A stretch of DNA of 64,000 nucleotides, taken from contig NZ_LMDG01000012.1 in the NCBI RefSeq assembly GCF_001426265.1, forward strand, positions 1 to 64,000. Direction: 5' to 3'. The stretch comes from Rhizobium sp. Root1220 (GTDB taxonomy: Bacteria > Pseudomonadota > Alphaproteobacteria > Rhizobiales > Rhizobiaceae). Made by a program: the position numbers and the translations under genes. The notes below the pieces were generated by a model. It was given only the letters and a program-made list of their open reading frames with translations, did no database searches and was not told the origin of the DNA. Below are positions 25,355 to 33,464 of this stretch, in pieces. The stretch's first letter is position 1. Each line of letters begins with the position of its first letter.

Positions 25355-26380
25355 TTAACGGATCGGCGGAGCGTACTGAATGCCGCCCTTGTTCCAAAGC
25401 GCATTCAGGCCACGCTCGATCTTCAGCGGGCTGCCCTGACCGATGTTGCGTTCGAACACTTCGCTGTAGTTTCCAACGTTCTTGATGACGTTGTAGGCCC
25501 ATTCGTTGGTCAGGCCGAGGTCGGTGCCGATTTTCGTGTCAGCTTCGCTGCCGAGGAAGCGCTTGATGTCAGGGTTCGGCGAGTTCTTCATCTCGTCGAC
25601 GTTCGCCTGGGTAATGCCGAACTCTTCGGCGTTGATCATCGCGTAGGCGGTCCAGGAAACGACATCGAACCACTGATCGTCACCCTGGCGAACGGCCGGG
25701 CCAAGCGGTTCCTTCGAGATGATTTCCGGAAGAACGATGTGTTCGCTCGGGTTCTTCAGCGTCAGACGCAGCGAATAAAGACCCGACTGGTCGGTCGTGT
25801 ATACATCGCAACGGCCCGCATCATACGCGGCGTTGACTTCTTCAAGCTTGTCGAAGACAACCGGGTTGTACTGCATGTTGTTGGCTTTGAAGTAGTCGGC
25901 GAGGTTGAGTTCGGTGGTCGTGCCCGACTGGACGCAGACGGCTGCGCCGGAGAGTTCCAGCGCCGACTTAACGTTCAGGCTCTGGCGAACCATGAAGCCC
26001 TGACCGTCGTAATAGGTGATCGGGCGAAAGTTGAAACCGAGAGCCGTATCGCGGTTGACCGTCCACGTCGTGTTGCGCGAGAGCAGATCGATTTCGCCGG
26101 ACTGCAGCGCCGTGAAGCGTTCCTTGGCGTTTGTCGGCGTGTACTTGACCTTGGTCGGATCGCCGAAAATCGCCGAAGCGACTGCCTTGCAGAAATCGAC
26201 GTCGAACCCGGCCCAGTTGCCGGAGGCATCAGGCTGTGCGAAACCGAGAAGGCCGGTATTGACGCCGCACTGCACGAAACCCTTTGCCTTTACGTCGTCG
26301 AGCGTGTTGGCAGAAGCTGCCGAGGCGCCAAGTCCGAACACTGCTGCGCCGATCGCGGCGGACAGGAGCTTAATCTTCAT
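25355..26380 (-). CDS. aapJ: general L-amino-acid ABC transporter, periplasmic binding protein
   Basis: A 341-residue protein with a clear signal peptide (MKIKLLSAAIGAAVFGLGAS, cleavage after ASA) and a family 3 solute-binding fold: FVQCGVNTGLLGFAQPD, GNWAGFDVDFCKAVA, then AVCVQSGTTTELNLADYF. It binds L-amino acids in the periplasm and delivers them to AapQM. ATG at 26380 was chosen over an in-frame TTG 9 bp upstream. It is the first gene of aapJQMP and divergent from metC across 368 bp, the arrangement known from Rhizobium leguminosarum. Confidence 0.95.
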   Translation of the reverse strand: MKIKLLSAAIGAAVFGLGASAASANTLDDVKAKGFVQCGVNTGLLGFAQPDASGNWAGFDVDFCKAVASAIFGDPTKVKYTPTNAKERFTALQSGEIDLLSRNTTWTVNRDTALGFNFRPITYYDGQGFMVRQSLNVKSALELSGAAVCVQSGTTTELNLADYFKANNMQYNPVVFDKLEEVNAAYDAGRCDVYTTDQSGLYSLRLTLKNPSEHIVLPEIISKEPLGPAVRQGDDQWFDVVSWTAYAMINAEEFGITQANVDEMKNSPNPDIKRFLGSEADTKIGTDLGLTNEWAYNVIKNVGNYSEVFERNIGQGSPLKIERGLNALWNKGGIQYAPPIR

Positions 26381-26748
26381 TTTTCCCAACCTTTTCCATT
26401 ATCTTATCTTTTCTTGTGGGAGCGTTAGCTGAAGCTCGCGGACCTCCCAGGCGACCCGACACCCTCCCGGCGCGAGTGGGCCTATCACAGTCGCAAAAGG
26501 CACTATGGTCAAGTGTCGCAGTACAAGAATGCGTGATATTTCGGCAATTCTCGCTCCAGGGCGCCCAAAATAAGCAAATGACTACGGAATGGGCACGATT
26601 TGGTGAAAAAAACTGCGGAAAGCTACTGATATATCTGGCGAATTCGCGAGGCGAGCAACAATGGGGCTTTTGAAGCGGGGTTGACCCAGCCATCCGGCAG
26701 GTTCAAGAGTTCGTCGATTGCTTCCTACCGCCAAAGGCTATTTCCGAC
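26381..26748. other. 368-bp divergent promoter region aapJ/metC
   Basis: This must hold both promoters. I looked for a sigma-54 site (TGGCAC-N5-TTGC type), since Aap is nitrogen-regulated in rhizobia, and found no good match. No tRNA, repeat or convincing small gene is visible. Confidence 0.5.
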
Positions 26749-27939
26749 ATGAAAGATAGAGACAGTCTGCTTGAGAATGCAGGCATCAACACGCGCCTTT
26801 CCCATCTTGGCAACGATCCGTCCGAATACCACGGCTTCGTCAATCCGCCCGTCGTCCACGCCTCGACGGTGCTATTTCCGAATGCACGGGCGATGGAAAC
26901 GCGGGCCCAGAAATACACTTACGGAACGCGCGGTACACCGACGACGGACGCGCTCTGCGAGGCGATCGATGCGCTCGAGGGTTCTGCGGGCACGATTCTT
27001 GTTCCATCGGGCCTTGCCGCCGTTACCGTTCCATTCCTGGCGTTTCTGTCGGCCGGCGACCATGCACTGATCGTCGATTCTGTGTATGGCCCGACCCGGC
27101 ATTTCTGTGACACCATGCTGAAGCGTCTTGGCGTCGAGGCGGAGTACTACGACCCCATGGTCGGCGCGGGAATCGAAGCACTCATCAGGCCCAATACCAG
27201 GCTGGTCCACACAGAAGCTCCGGGCTCGAACACTTTCGAGATGCAGGACATCCCATTGATCGCTGCGATTGCGCACAAGCACGGCGCGGTCGTGACCATG
27301 GACAACACCTGGGCGACGCCGGTCTACTTCAGGCCGCTTGATTATGGAGCCGACATATCGATCCATGCGGCGACGAAATACCCGTCCGGCCATTCCGACA
27401 TCCTGATGGGAACCGTCTCGGCCAACGCCAAGCATTGGGCGCAGCTTCACGAGGCAAACATCACGCTCGGTATCTGCGGCGCGCCTGACGATGCCTACCA
27501 GATCCTGCGTGGACTGCGTACCATGGGCGTCCGGCTGGAACGTCACTACGAAAGTGCGCTGACGATCGCGACGTGGCTTGAGGGCAGGGAAGACGTCGCC
27601 AGCGTCCTTCACCCGGCACTGCCGAGCTTCCCCTCGCACGATCTGTGGAAACGCGACTTCAAGGGCGCCAGCGGCATCTTCTCCTTTGTGCTTTCCGTCG
27701 ACGCACCGGAAAAGTTCAAGCCCAAGGCTCATGCCTTCCTCGATGCGCTGCGCATCTTTGGTCTGGGCTGGTCATGGGGTGGCTTCGAAAGCCTTGCACT
27801 TCACGTCAACCTGAACGACCGCCGTATTCGCAAGGCGCCGACCGAAGGGCCGGTGATCCGCCTGCAGATCGGTCTCGAGGACGTGGCCGATATCAAGGCC
27901 GATGTCGAGCGCGGCTTTGCGGCAGCCGCTGAGGTGTGA
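26749..27939 (+). CDS. metC: cystathionine beta-lyase
   Basis: A 396-residue PLP enzyme of the Cys/Met metabolism family, cleaving cystathionine to homocysteine for methionine synthesis. Motifs are YTYGTRGTPTTDALCEAI near the start, VPSGLAAVTVPFLAFL, and the cofactor lysine in HAATKYPSGHSD. The C-terminus GWSWGGFESL fits beta-lyases rather than gamma-synthases, which usually read SLGGVESL. It is divergent from aapJ and convergent with the FAD monooxygenase, whose stop abuts its own. Confidence 0.9.
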   Translation: MKDRDSLLENAGINTRLSHLGNDPSEYHGFVNPPVVHASTVLFPNARAMETRAQKYTYGTRGTPTTDALCEAIDALEGSAGTILVPSGLAAVTVPFLAFLSAGDHALIVDSVYGPTRHFCDTMLKRLGVEAEYYDPMVGAGIEALIRPNTRLVHTEAPGSNTFEMQDIPLIAAIAHKHGAVVTMDNTWATPVYFRPLDYGADISIHAATKYPSGHSDILMGTVSANAKHWAQLHEANITLGICGAPDDAYQILRGLRTMGVRLERHYESALTIATWLEGREDVASVLHPALPSFPSHDLWKRDFKGASGIFSFVLSVDAPEKFKPKAHAFLDALRIFGLGWSWGGFESLALHVNLNDRRIRKAPTEGPVIRLQIGLEDVADIKADVERGFAAAAEV

Positions 27940-29091
27940 TCAGCCGGTCGCTCGGTAGCCGTAGATCCAGTCGAGATCGGCTGCGAGGCTTTCCGGCGGT
28001 TTCAGGGACAGGACGAGATCACGCCCGATGCGGATCGGTCCGCGGGCGTGGTAGGCAAACTGGTTCAGCGCGCCGCGCTGGCGCAGACGGTTGATGCGTG
28101 GAACCCGGTGCGCTTCGAACAGCGACAGCGCCTCCGGGACGGGGCGTGTCGCCACGAACGTTGCAAGTTCATAACCATCCTCGATCGCCATCGCCGCGCC
28201 CTGCGCCGCAAACGGCATCATGGCATGGGCGGCATCGCCGATCAGCACTGTGTCCTTGCCGTTATGCCACTTACCTCGCGTCGTCTCGTAGAGCGGCCAG
28301 AAGGTCATGTCGTCAGCTTGCGCGAAAAGCGCGCGAAGGGCATCGTTCCATCGCGCAAAACGTGACGTCATTTGCTGGCGCTGGGCACCGGTCGGCTGGC
28401 TGAGCCAATAATGAGGCGCAGAATTCCCCGCGACGATCGCCACCATGTTGAAGCTGCCGGTCTCGTTGAGTGGATAGCAGACAAGGTGGGCAGAGGGACC
28501 AAGAAATGCCGAGACGCAATCGCGGTCGAGGAAACTGGGCGCACCGGTCGCCGAAACCGTAAATCGATAAGCTATGTTGCCGGAGAAGCGAGGTGCGGGA
28601 CTGTCCTCGATGGCATGGCGTACTTGCGACCAGACGCCGTCAGCACCGATGAGAATGTCAGGCGCGCGCGTGCAGTCGGGGAGGGCGCGCCCGTCTGCCC
28701 TTGCACCGAGATGCAATGTGCAAAGGGGCGCCTCCTCCACCGCATCGAGCAGTGCCTGCTGCAGGGTGGCACGATGCAGGACACCATAAGGGGATCCCCA
28801 GCGAGCGCGCGCGAATTCGCCGGCTGGAACGGTCGCCAGCCGGCGAAGCGATTTCCCCGATATCAGTCGAATGGCGCGCGGTTCGACCCAGACTTTGGTC
28901 AACCGCTCGAGAACGTCGAGCTTCGCGAGGATTCGTGTGGCGTTTGGGGACACCTGCAGGCCAGCGCCAACCTCGTTCATTGCCGGTGCCTGCTCGAAAA
29001 TCTCCGAGCGTATGCCCCGCTTTGCCAGCGCAAGCGCAGCCGTCAGGCCCGCGACCCCGGCGCCGATGATGGCGGCATGTTCGGCCGGCAT
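27940..29091 (-). CDS. FAD-dependent monooxygenase (salicylate-hydroxylase-like)
   Basis: A 383-residue group A flavoprotein hydroxylase. It has the Rossmann motif IIGAGVAGLTAALAL (GxGxxG at 10-15), the DG motif region LIGADGVWSQVRHAI, and the FAD ribityl motif IGDAAHAMMPFAAQGAAMAIEDG. The family inserts one oxygen atom into aromatic or related rings; the true substrate is unknown. It is followed upstream on the strand by the zf-CHCC gene (stop 29119), 27 bp away, so the two may be co-transcribed. It converges on metC with no gap. Confidence 0.85.
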   Translation of the reverse strand: MPAEHAAIIGAGVAGLTAALALAKRGIRSEIFEQAPAMNEVGAGLQVSPNATRILAKLDVLERLTKVWVEPRAIRLISGKSLRRLATVPAGEFARARWGSPYGVLHRATLQQALLDAVEEAPLCTLHLGARADGRALPDCTRAPDILIGADGVWSQVRHAIEDSPAPRFSGNIAYRFTVSATGAPSFLDRDCVSAFLGPSAHLVCYPLNETGSFNMVAIVAGNSAPHYWLSQPTGAQRQQMTSRFARWNDALRALFAQADDMTFWPLYETTRGKWHNGKDTVLIGDAAHAMMPFAAQGAAMAIEDGYELATFVATRPVPEALSLFEAHRVPRINRLRQRGALNQFAYHARGPIRIGRDLVLSLKPPESLAADLDWIYGYRATG

Positions 29092-29118
29092 TGGCGATCC
29101 GATCTCGAAGGGAAAATG

Positions 29119-29364
29119 CTACGCAGCCTTGATGTGAAAAACACAGCCTGCGGGGTTGGTCTGGTTTGCCTTGAGCGCGCCGTTGAACCGGTAGAGCGTC
29201 GAACAGTACGAACAGACCTTCTCGTCGTCATCGCCCATGTCGATGAAGATATGCGGGTGATCGAAGGGCGTGGAGGCGCCGGTGCACATGAACTCCTTCA
29301 CGCCGACTTCGATAACGCGGTGTCCGCCGTCGTTCTGGAAGTGGGGAATGTTGTGGCCGGCCAT
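29119..29364 (-). CDS. zf-CHCC zinc-finger protein (NDUFS6-like)
   Basis: An 81-residue protein with the zf-CHCC ligand set C27 (FMCTGA), H36/H38 (FDHPHIF), C51 and C54 (VCSYC). The fold is that of the 13-kDa accessory subunit of respiratory complex I (NDUFS6), whose alphaproteobacterial relatives are complex I subunits. It is encoded alone, not in a nuo operon. The start ATG at 29364 is clear. It is divergent from the hydrolase at 29523. Confidence 0.85.
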   Translation of the reverse strand: MAGHNIPHFQNDGGHRVIEVGVKEFMCTGASTPFDHPHIFIDMGDDDEKVCSYCSTLYRFNGALKANQTNPAGCVFHIKAA

Positions 29365-29522
29365 GTCTATCTCCGAATGCTTTGAAACGTGCGCGGACCT
29401 TATAATCCTTCAGCGCAAATGTGTAGAGCCAAAGACGTGCCAGGCGGACAGTTTTTAGCGCGCACAGGGGTTCACGTCGGGAAGGTGATAAAATATGGTC
29501 CGGCCGAAAAAGGATTGCCTAG

Positions 29523-30308
29523 ATGAACCTGAATACGCCCGCCTTTTCCAGCTTCACGCATCACGGATTGAAGCTGGCATTCTTTGACGAAGGCGATCCA
29601 GCCGGCGCACCGGTGCTGTTGATCCACGGCTTTGCCTCGACCGCGAGCGTCAACTGGGTTTATCCGGGCTGGCTGAAAACACTCGGCGACGCAGGCTATC
29701 GGGTGATTGCCATCGACAATCGCGGGCATGGGGCGAGCGACAAGCCGCGCGACGTGGAGGCGTACCGCCCCTGGCATATGGCCGGCGATGCGATCGCCCT
29801 TCTCGACCACCTCGGAATTCCCGAGGCTAACGTGATGGGCTACTCGATGGGCGCGCGCATTTCGGTCTTCGCCGCACTCGCGCATCCCGATCGCGTCCGT
29901 TCGCTGGTTCTCGGCGGCCTTGGGATTGGCATGACGGATGGCGTTGGCGACTGGGATCCGATTGCCGATGCGCTGCTTGCGCCATCGCTCGACGGCGTGG
30001 TGCATGACCGCGGACGGATGTTTCGGGCCTTCGCGGAACAGACGAAAGGTGATCGTCAGGCGCTCGCCGCGTGCATCCGGGGTTCGCGTGACCTTGTCTC
30101 GCGGGCCGACATGGGGAAGATCGACGCGCCAACGCTGATCGGGGTGGGAACGAAGGATGATATCGCGGGTTCACCTCATGAACTGGCGGCTTTGATGCGA
30201 GATGCCCGAGCCCTCGACATACCGGGGCGCGATCACATGCTGGCTGTCGGCGACAGGGTGTTCAAGGCGGCAGTACTGGAATTCTACGCTAACGTCGCCG
30301 CGCGATGA
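29523..30308 (+). CDS. alpha/beta hydrolase
   Basis: A 261-residue hydrolase with oxyanion segment LLIHGFASTASVNW, DNRGHGASDKP, nucleophile Ser in MGYSMGARIS, acid Asp in GTKDDIAG and catalytic His in PGRDHMLAVGD. No signal peptide is seen. The substrate is unknown; esterase or C-C hydrolase relatives are common in rhizobia. The ATG at 29523 starts just after AAAAAGGATTGCCTAG, where AGGA serves as RBS. Confidence 0.8.
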   Translation: MNLNTPAFSSFTHHGLKLAFFDEGDPAGAPVLLIHGFASTASVNWVYPGWLKTLGDAGYRVIAIDNRGHGASDKPRDVEAYRPWHMAGDAIALLDHLGIPEANVMGYSMGARISVFAALAHPDRVRSLVLGGLGIGMTDGVGDWDPIADALLAPSLDGVVHDRGRMFRAFAEQTKGDRQALAACIRGSRDLVSRADMGKIDAPTLIGVGTKDDIAGSPHELAALMRDARALDIPGRDHMLAVGDRVFKAAVLEFYANVAAR

Positions 30309-30421
30309 TACGCTGCAAGGCTACCTGAAGAAACGTCCGAAACATTGTCAGGACACCCATTTATGTTGCAGGTCTTTTGGCTTATATAAAGCCATTCAGA
30401 CGGCATACGAGGAGACCTTTT

Positions 30422-31255
30422 ATGGTCGCGAAGACAGATATTCGTTCTCTTGAGACGGCGAACTCCCTCAAGGCGATGGATCCGATCTGGGACAGCCTGC
30501 GGGAAGAAGCCCGCCTTGCCGCCGAAAGCGATCCGGTGCTGGCGGCTTTCCTCTATTCGACCGTGCTGAACTACCGCTCGCTGGAAGAGTGTGTCATCTA
30601 TCGAATCTGCGAACGCCTCGACCATCCCGACATGCAGGCAATCCTGCTGCGCCAGACCTTCGACCAGATGCTGGAAGACTGGCCGGAATGGAGCACCATC
30701 CTGCGCGTCGACATTCAGGCAATCTACGATCGCGATCCGGCCTGCCTTCGGTTCATGGAAGCCGTGCTGTATTTCAAGGGGTTCCACGCCTTGCAGACGC
30801 ACCGGCTGGCGCACTGGCTGCTGAACCGCGGACGTCGCGACCTGGCGCTTTATCTGCAAAGCAGGTCATCCAGCATTTTCCAGACGGACATCAACCCCGC
30901 TGCCCGGATCGGTAGGGGCATTTTCCTTGATCACGCAACCGGTCTCGTCGTGGGCGAAACCGCTGTGATCGGTGACAACGTCTCCATCCTGCACGGCGTA
31001 ACGCTTGGCGGCACGGGCAAGGAAGGGTCTGACCGCCATCCGAAGATCGGCAGCGGCGTGCTCATCGGTGCCGGTGCCAAGATTCTCGGCAACATAGAGA
31101 TCGGCTATTGCTCGCGTATCGCCGCCGGTTCAGTCGTCCTGAAGGCTGTTCCTCCCAAGACGACGGTAGCCGGAGTGCCGGCCAAGGTGGTCGGAGAGGC
31201 TGGCTGTTCGGAGCCGTCGCGCGTGATGGACCAGGTGATCGGCGCGGATATCTGA
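30422..31255 (+). CDS. cysE: serine O-acetyltransferase
   Basis: A 277-residue enzyme transferring acetyl from acetyl-CoA to serine, the first step of cysteine synthesis. The helical N-terminal domain (about 15-140) contains DPIWDSLREEA and ETVLN-like Ser-binding helices. The left-handed beta-helix has hexapeptide repeats through HGVTLGGTGKEGSDRHPKIG and ends PPKTTVAGVPAKVVG. ATG at 30422 follows GAGGAGACC. A TATATA-containing hairpin lies just upstream (GGCTTatataAAGCC near 30378) but is not a firm promoter. Confidence 0.93.
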   Translation: MVAKTDIRSLETANSLKAMDPIWDSLREEARLAAESDPVLAAFLYSTVLNYRSLEECVIYRICERLDHPDMQAILLRQTFDQMLEDWPEWSTILRVDIQAIYDRDPACLRFMEAVLYFKGFHALQTHRLAHWLLNRGRRDLALYLQSRSSSIFQTDINPAARIGRGIFLDHATGLVVGETAVIGDNVSILHGVTLGGTGKEGSDRHPKIGSGVLIGAGAKILGNIEIGYCSRIAAGSVVLKAVPPKTTVAGVPAKVVGEAGCSEPSRVMDQVIGADI

Positions 31256-31372
31256 GCTCGGCTGTGACATGAGGGTGGCGGGAATAGCGTTCGCGCAAGA
31301 GTCCCCGCGCCTTTACAGCGCCGTCTTTCCCGTGCAACAAGCGGCCACCCAAGACCGCTCAGGAGATGCAGT

Positions 31373-31576
31373 GTGAAGCCAGAAGAAATCAAGAAACTCG
31401 ACGCTTATTTCAAGCGCACGTTCAACCCGGAGGTCGTCGTCAAAGCTCGCCCGCGCAAGAACGATTCCGCGGAAGTCTATCTTGGCGACGAATTTCTGGG
31501 TGTCGTCTATATCGATGACGAAGATGGCGACCGTTCCTACAACTTCTCGATGGCGATCCTCGACGTCGATCTGTGA
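31373..31576 (+). CDS. DUF3126 family protein
   Basis: A 67-residue protein (MKPEEIKKLDAYFKRTFN…AEVYLGDEFLGVVYIDDEDG), typical in length and sequence for the DUF3126 family of Rhizobiales. The function is unknown. It is soluble, acidic at the C-terminus and predicted alpha-beta-beta-beta. The start is a GTG at 31373 with AGGAG 7 nt upstream; no ATG fits. It follows cysE after 117 bp, and this pairing suggests, but does not prove, co-transcription. Confidence 0.8.
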   Translation: MKPEEIKKLDAYFKRTFNPEVVVKARPRKNDSAEVYLGDEFLGVVYIDDEDGDRSYNFSMAILDVDL

Positions 31577-31823
31577 TACCTGCCGGCACGTGGTGGCCTA
31601 GCGTCGCCATTCGCCGGCGACCCCGCATGCGAATGGCCTTGTTTTCGTGCCGCCGGTTTGATGCTGCGCCAGTGTCTAATCGCCAGCTTGGCAAACGCCG
31701 GTTCGGTTCTTGCTCCTTTCAATTGCTGGGCGAAAATACCTCCCCTTGTCTGGACCTGTTCGCTGACTGCTCCATCTCTGATGGTGAGCATGTGCTCGAG
31801 CGCCAAAAAAGGGGATGCTGAAA

Positions 31824-32243
31824 ATGGGAATTTTCGACAAGATCAAGCACGCGATTTTTGGCGAGGCCCAGGCTGCGCCGGCAACCCAGGCGGCCGCTCC
31901 CAAGACGGCGGAGCCAGCGCAGACGCCGGCCTCTCAGTCGGCTGCTCCGCCGGCCGCGCCGACCAAGGCTGCCGCCGCGCCGGTCGCCGTCGATATCGTG
32001 CCGCTGCTGGATGCGGCCGTGAAAAAGAGTGGCCAGAAGCTCGACTGGCGCCGATCCATCGTCGATCTCATGAAGGCGGTGGGCATGGACGCAAGCCTGA
32101 CGGAGCGGAAGGAACTTGCGGCAGAACTCGGTTACGCCGGTGACACCCACGACACCGCGACGATGAACATGTTTCTGCACAAGGCGTTGATGAAGAAGCT
32201 GTCGGAAAACGGCGGCAAAGTTCCGGCGGATCTTCTCGACTAG
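31824..32243 (+). CDS. DUF3597 family protein
   Basis: A 139-residue protein with three parts: a short start MGIFDKIKHAIFGEA, an Ala/Pro/Gln-rich linker (about 13-60) and the compact helical DUF3597 domain (VPLLDAAVKKSGQKLDWRRS…LMKAVGMDASLTERKELAAE). The function is unknown. ATG at 31824 is preferred over 31815 because GGGG lies about 8 nt upstream of 31824 but abuts 31815. Confidence 0.8.
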   Translation: MGIFDKIKHAIFGEAQAAPATQAAAPKTAEPAQTPASQSAAPPAAPTKAAAAPVAVDIVPLLDAAVKKSGQKLDWRRSIVDLMKAVGMDASLTERKELAAELGYAGDTHDTATMNMFLHKALMKKLSENGGKVPADLLD

Positions 32244-32472
32244 CGTTTTCCAGCCGAGCGTCGCAGAAGCCAGTTTTTTCTCAAAGCCTCCGGTTGCGGG
32301 AACCTGATATATTTTAGCAAAATCAGCTTCAGAGGTACGTCGCTCTGAACTCTCGCAAGATCCGACATCGCAGATACAATCGTGGATTGTTTTGCGATGC
32401 ACAATATCACTTGACTATTTGTGCGTTGCAGCTACCCTTTACTTCATCTGCAGCAGCCCAAGGAGGATGGTC

Positions 32473-32841
32473 ATGTTGAATTTTGAAGAAACCAGTCGGA
32501 AAAGCAAAGAAGCAATGGATACAGTGCTGAAGAGTTACACCGACACGGCTAAGGGTTTCCAGGCAATTGCTACGGAAACTGCCGATTACTCGAAGAAGTC
32601 ATTCCAGGACGCCGTGACGCATTTCGAGTCACTGAGTGGAGTACGCAGCCTCGAAGCCGTATTCGAATTGCAGACCAACTATGCAAAATCGGCTTATGAG
32701 AGCTTCGTCTCCGAAGCAACGAAGCTCGGCGAAATGTACTCCGACCTCGCCAAGAGCGCCTACAAGCCGTACGAAGCACCGATCGCGGCTACAACGACGA
32801 AGGCTGGGAAATCGCCGACGGTGGTCAACGCCGCGGCGTAA
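32473..32841 (+). CDS. phasin family protein
   Basis: A 122-residue helical protein that coats PHB granules and works with PhaC. It shows the phasin_2 pattern: FEETSRKSKEAMDTVLKSY…GFQAIATETADYSKKSFQDA…LEAVFELQTNYAKSAYESFV. It ends in a short Ala/Thr-rich tail. ATG at 32473 was chosen because AGGAGG lies 6 nt upstream. A strong terminator follows at 32877. The second PHB gene, phaC, is 19 kb away. Confidence 0.85.
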   Translation: MLNFEETSRKSKEAMDTVLKSYTDTAKGFQAIATETADYSKKSFQDAVTHFESLSGVRSLEAVFELQTNYAKSAYESFVSEATKLGEMYSDLAKSAYKPYEAPIAATTTKAGKSPTVVNAAA

Positions 32842-32876
32842 GTTGTGGCGGTGAAAGCCGCTACCCCTTGAAAAAC

Positions 32877-32912
32877 GAAGACCGGCTACGCACTTGCGGG
32901 CCGGTCTTTTTC
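32877..32912 (+). terminator. terminator after the phasin gene
   Basis: AAGACCGGC (32878-32886) pairs with GCCGGTCTT (32900-32908), a 9-bp stem with a 13-nt loop, followed by TTTCGTTTTCG. Confidence 0.85.
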
Positions 32913-33094
32913 GTTTTCGTCACTGCCTTAACCCTTTGCCCCTGGTTTTTGTGTTTTGCGTGCTGTCCGGCCCGAATTGTGATTGCAGTGTGAAACGAGG
33001 GGCTTAAAATTGCTCCACAATGAACTAAGTTAGTGTTTCGGATATTCGGCGGGTAAAGCACCCTCCCAGCACCGCCGGACTGATCGAGGAATGA

Positions 33095-33454
33095 ATGGAA
33101 ATGATCGTAAAGCCGATCCGGATGCAAAAAGACAGCGAAAGGAACGGGGACAACGGAAATCGCGGCACCTCGGTCATTACCCGCACACAGCCGAAGACCA
33201 AGAAACCCAACCTGTACCGCGTGCTTATTCTGAATGACGACTACACGCCCATGGAATTCGTCATCCATATTCTGGAGCGCTTTTTTCAGAAGGATCGAGA
33301 AAGTGCCACCCGCATTATGCTTCATGTCCATAATCATGGCGTCGGCGAATGTGGAATATTTACATACGAGGTGGCGGAGACCAAGGTGAGTCAGGTGATG
33401 GACTTTGCCCGACAGCACCAGCATCCGTTGCAATGCGTCATGGAAAAGAAGTGA
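33095..33454 (+). CDS. clpS: ATP-dependent Clp protease adaptor
   Basis: A 119-residue N-recognin that hands N-degron substrates to ClpAP. The core is [20 protein letters not shown], with the Asn-Asp-Asp of the binding pocket, followed by [21 protein letters not shown] disordered basic N-terminus precedes the core. ATG at 33095 or 33101 are both possible; GAGGA lies just upstream. It ends 10 bp before clpA, and the adaptor-chaperone pairing is universal. Confidence 0.95.
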   Translation: MEMIVKPIRMQKDSERNGDNGNRGTSVITRTQPKTKKPNLYRVLILNDDYTPMEFVIHILERFFQKDRESATRIMLHVHNHGVGECGIFTYEVAETKVSQVMDFARQHQHPLQCVMEKK

Positions 33455-33464
33455 GGATCTGAAC

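Noticed and set aside
26381..26748. sigma-54 promoter for aapJ
   Set aside because: No adequate TGGCAC-N5-TTGC match on the minus strand.
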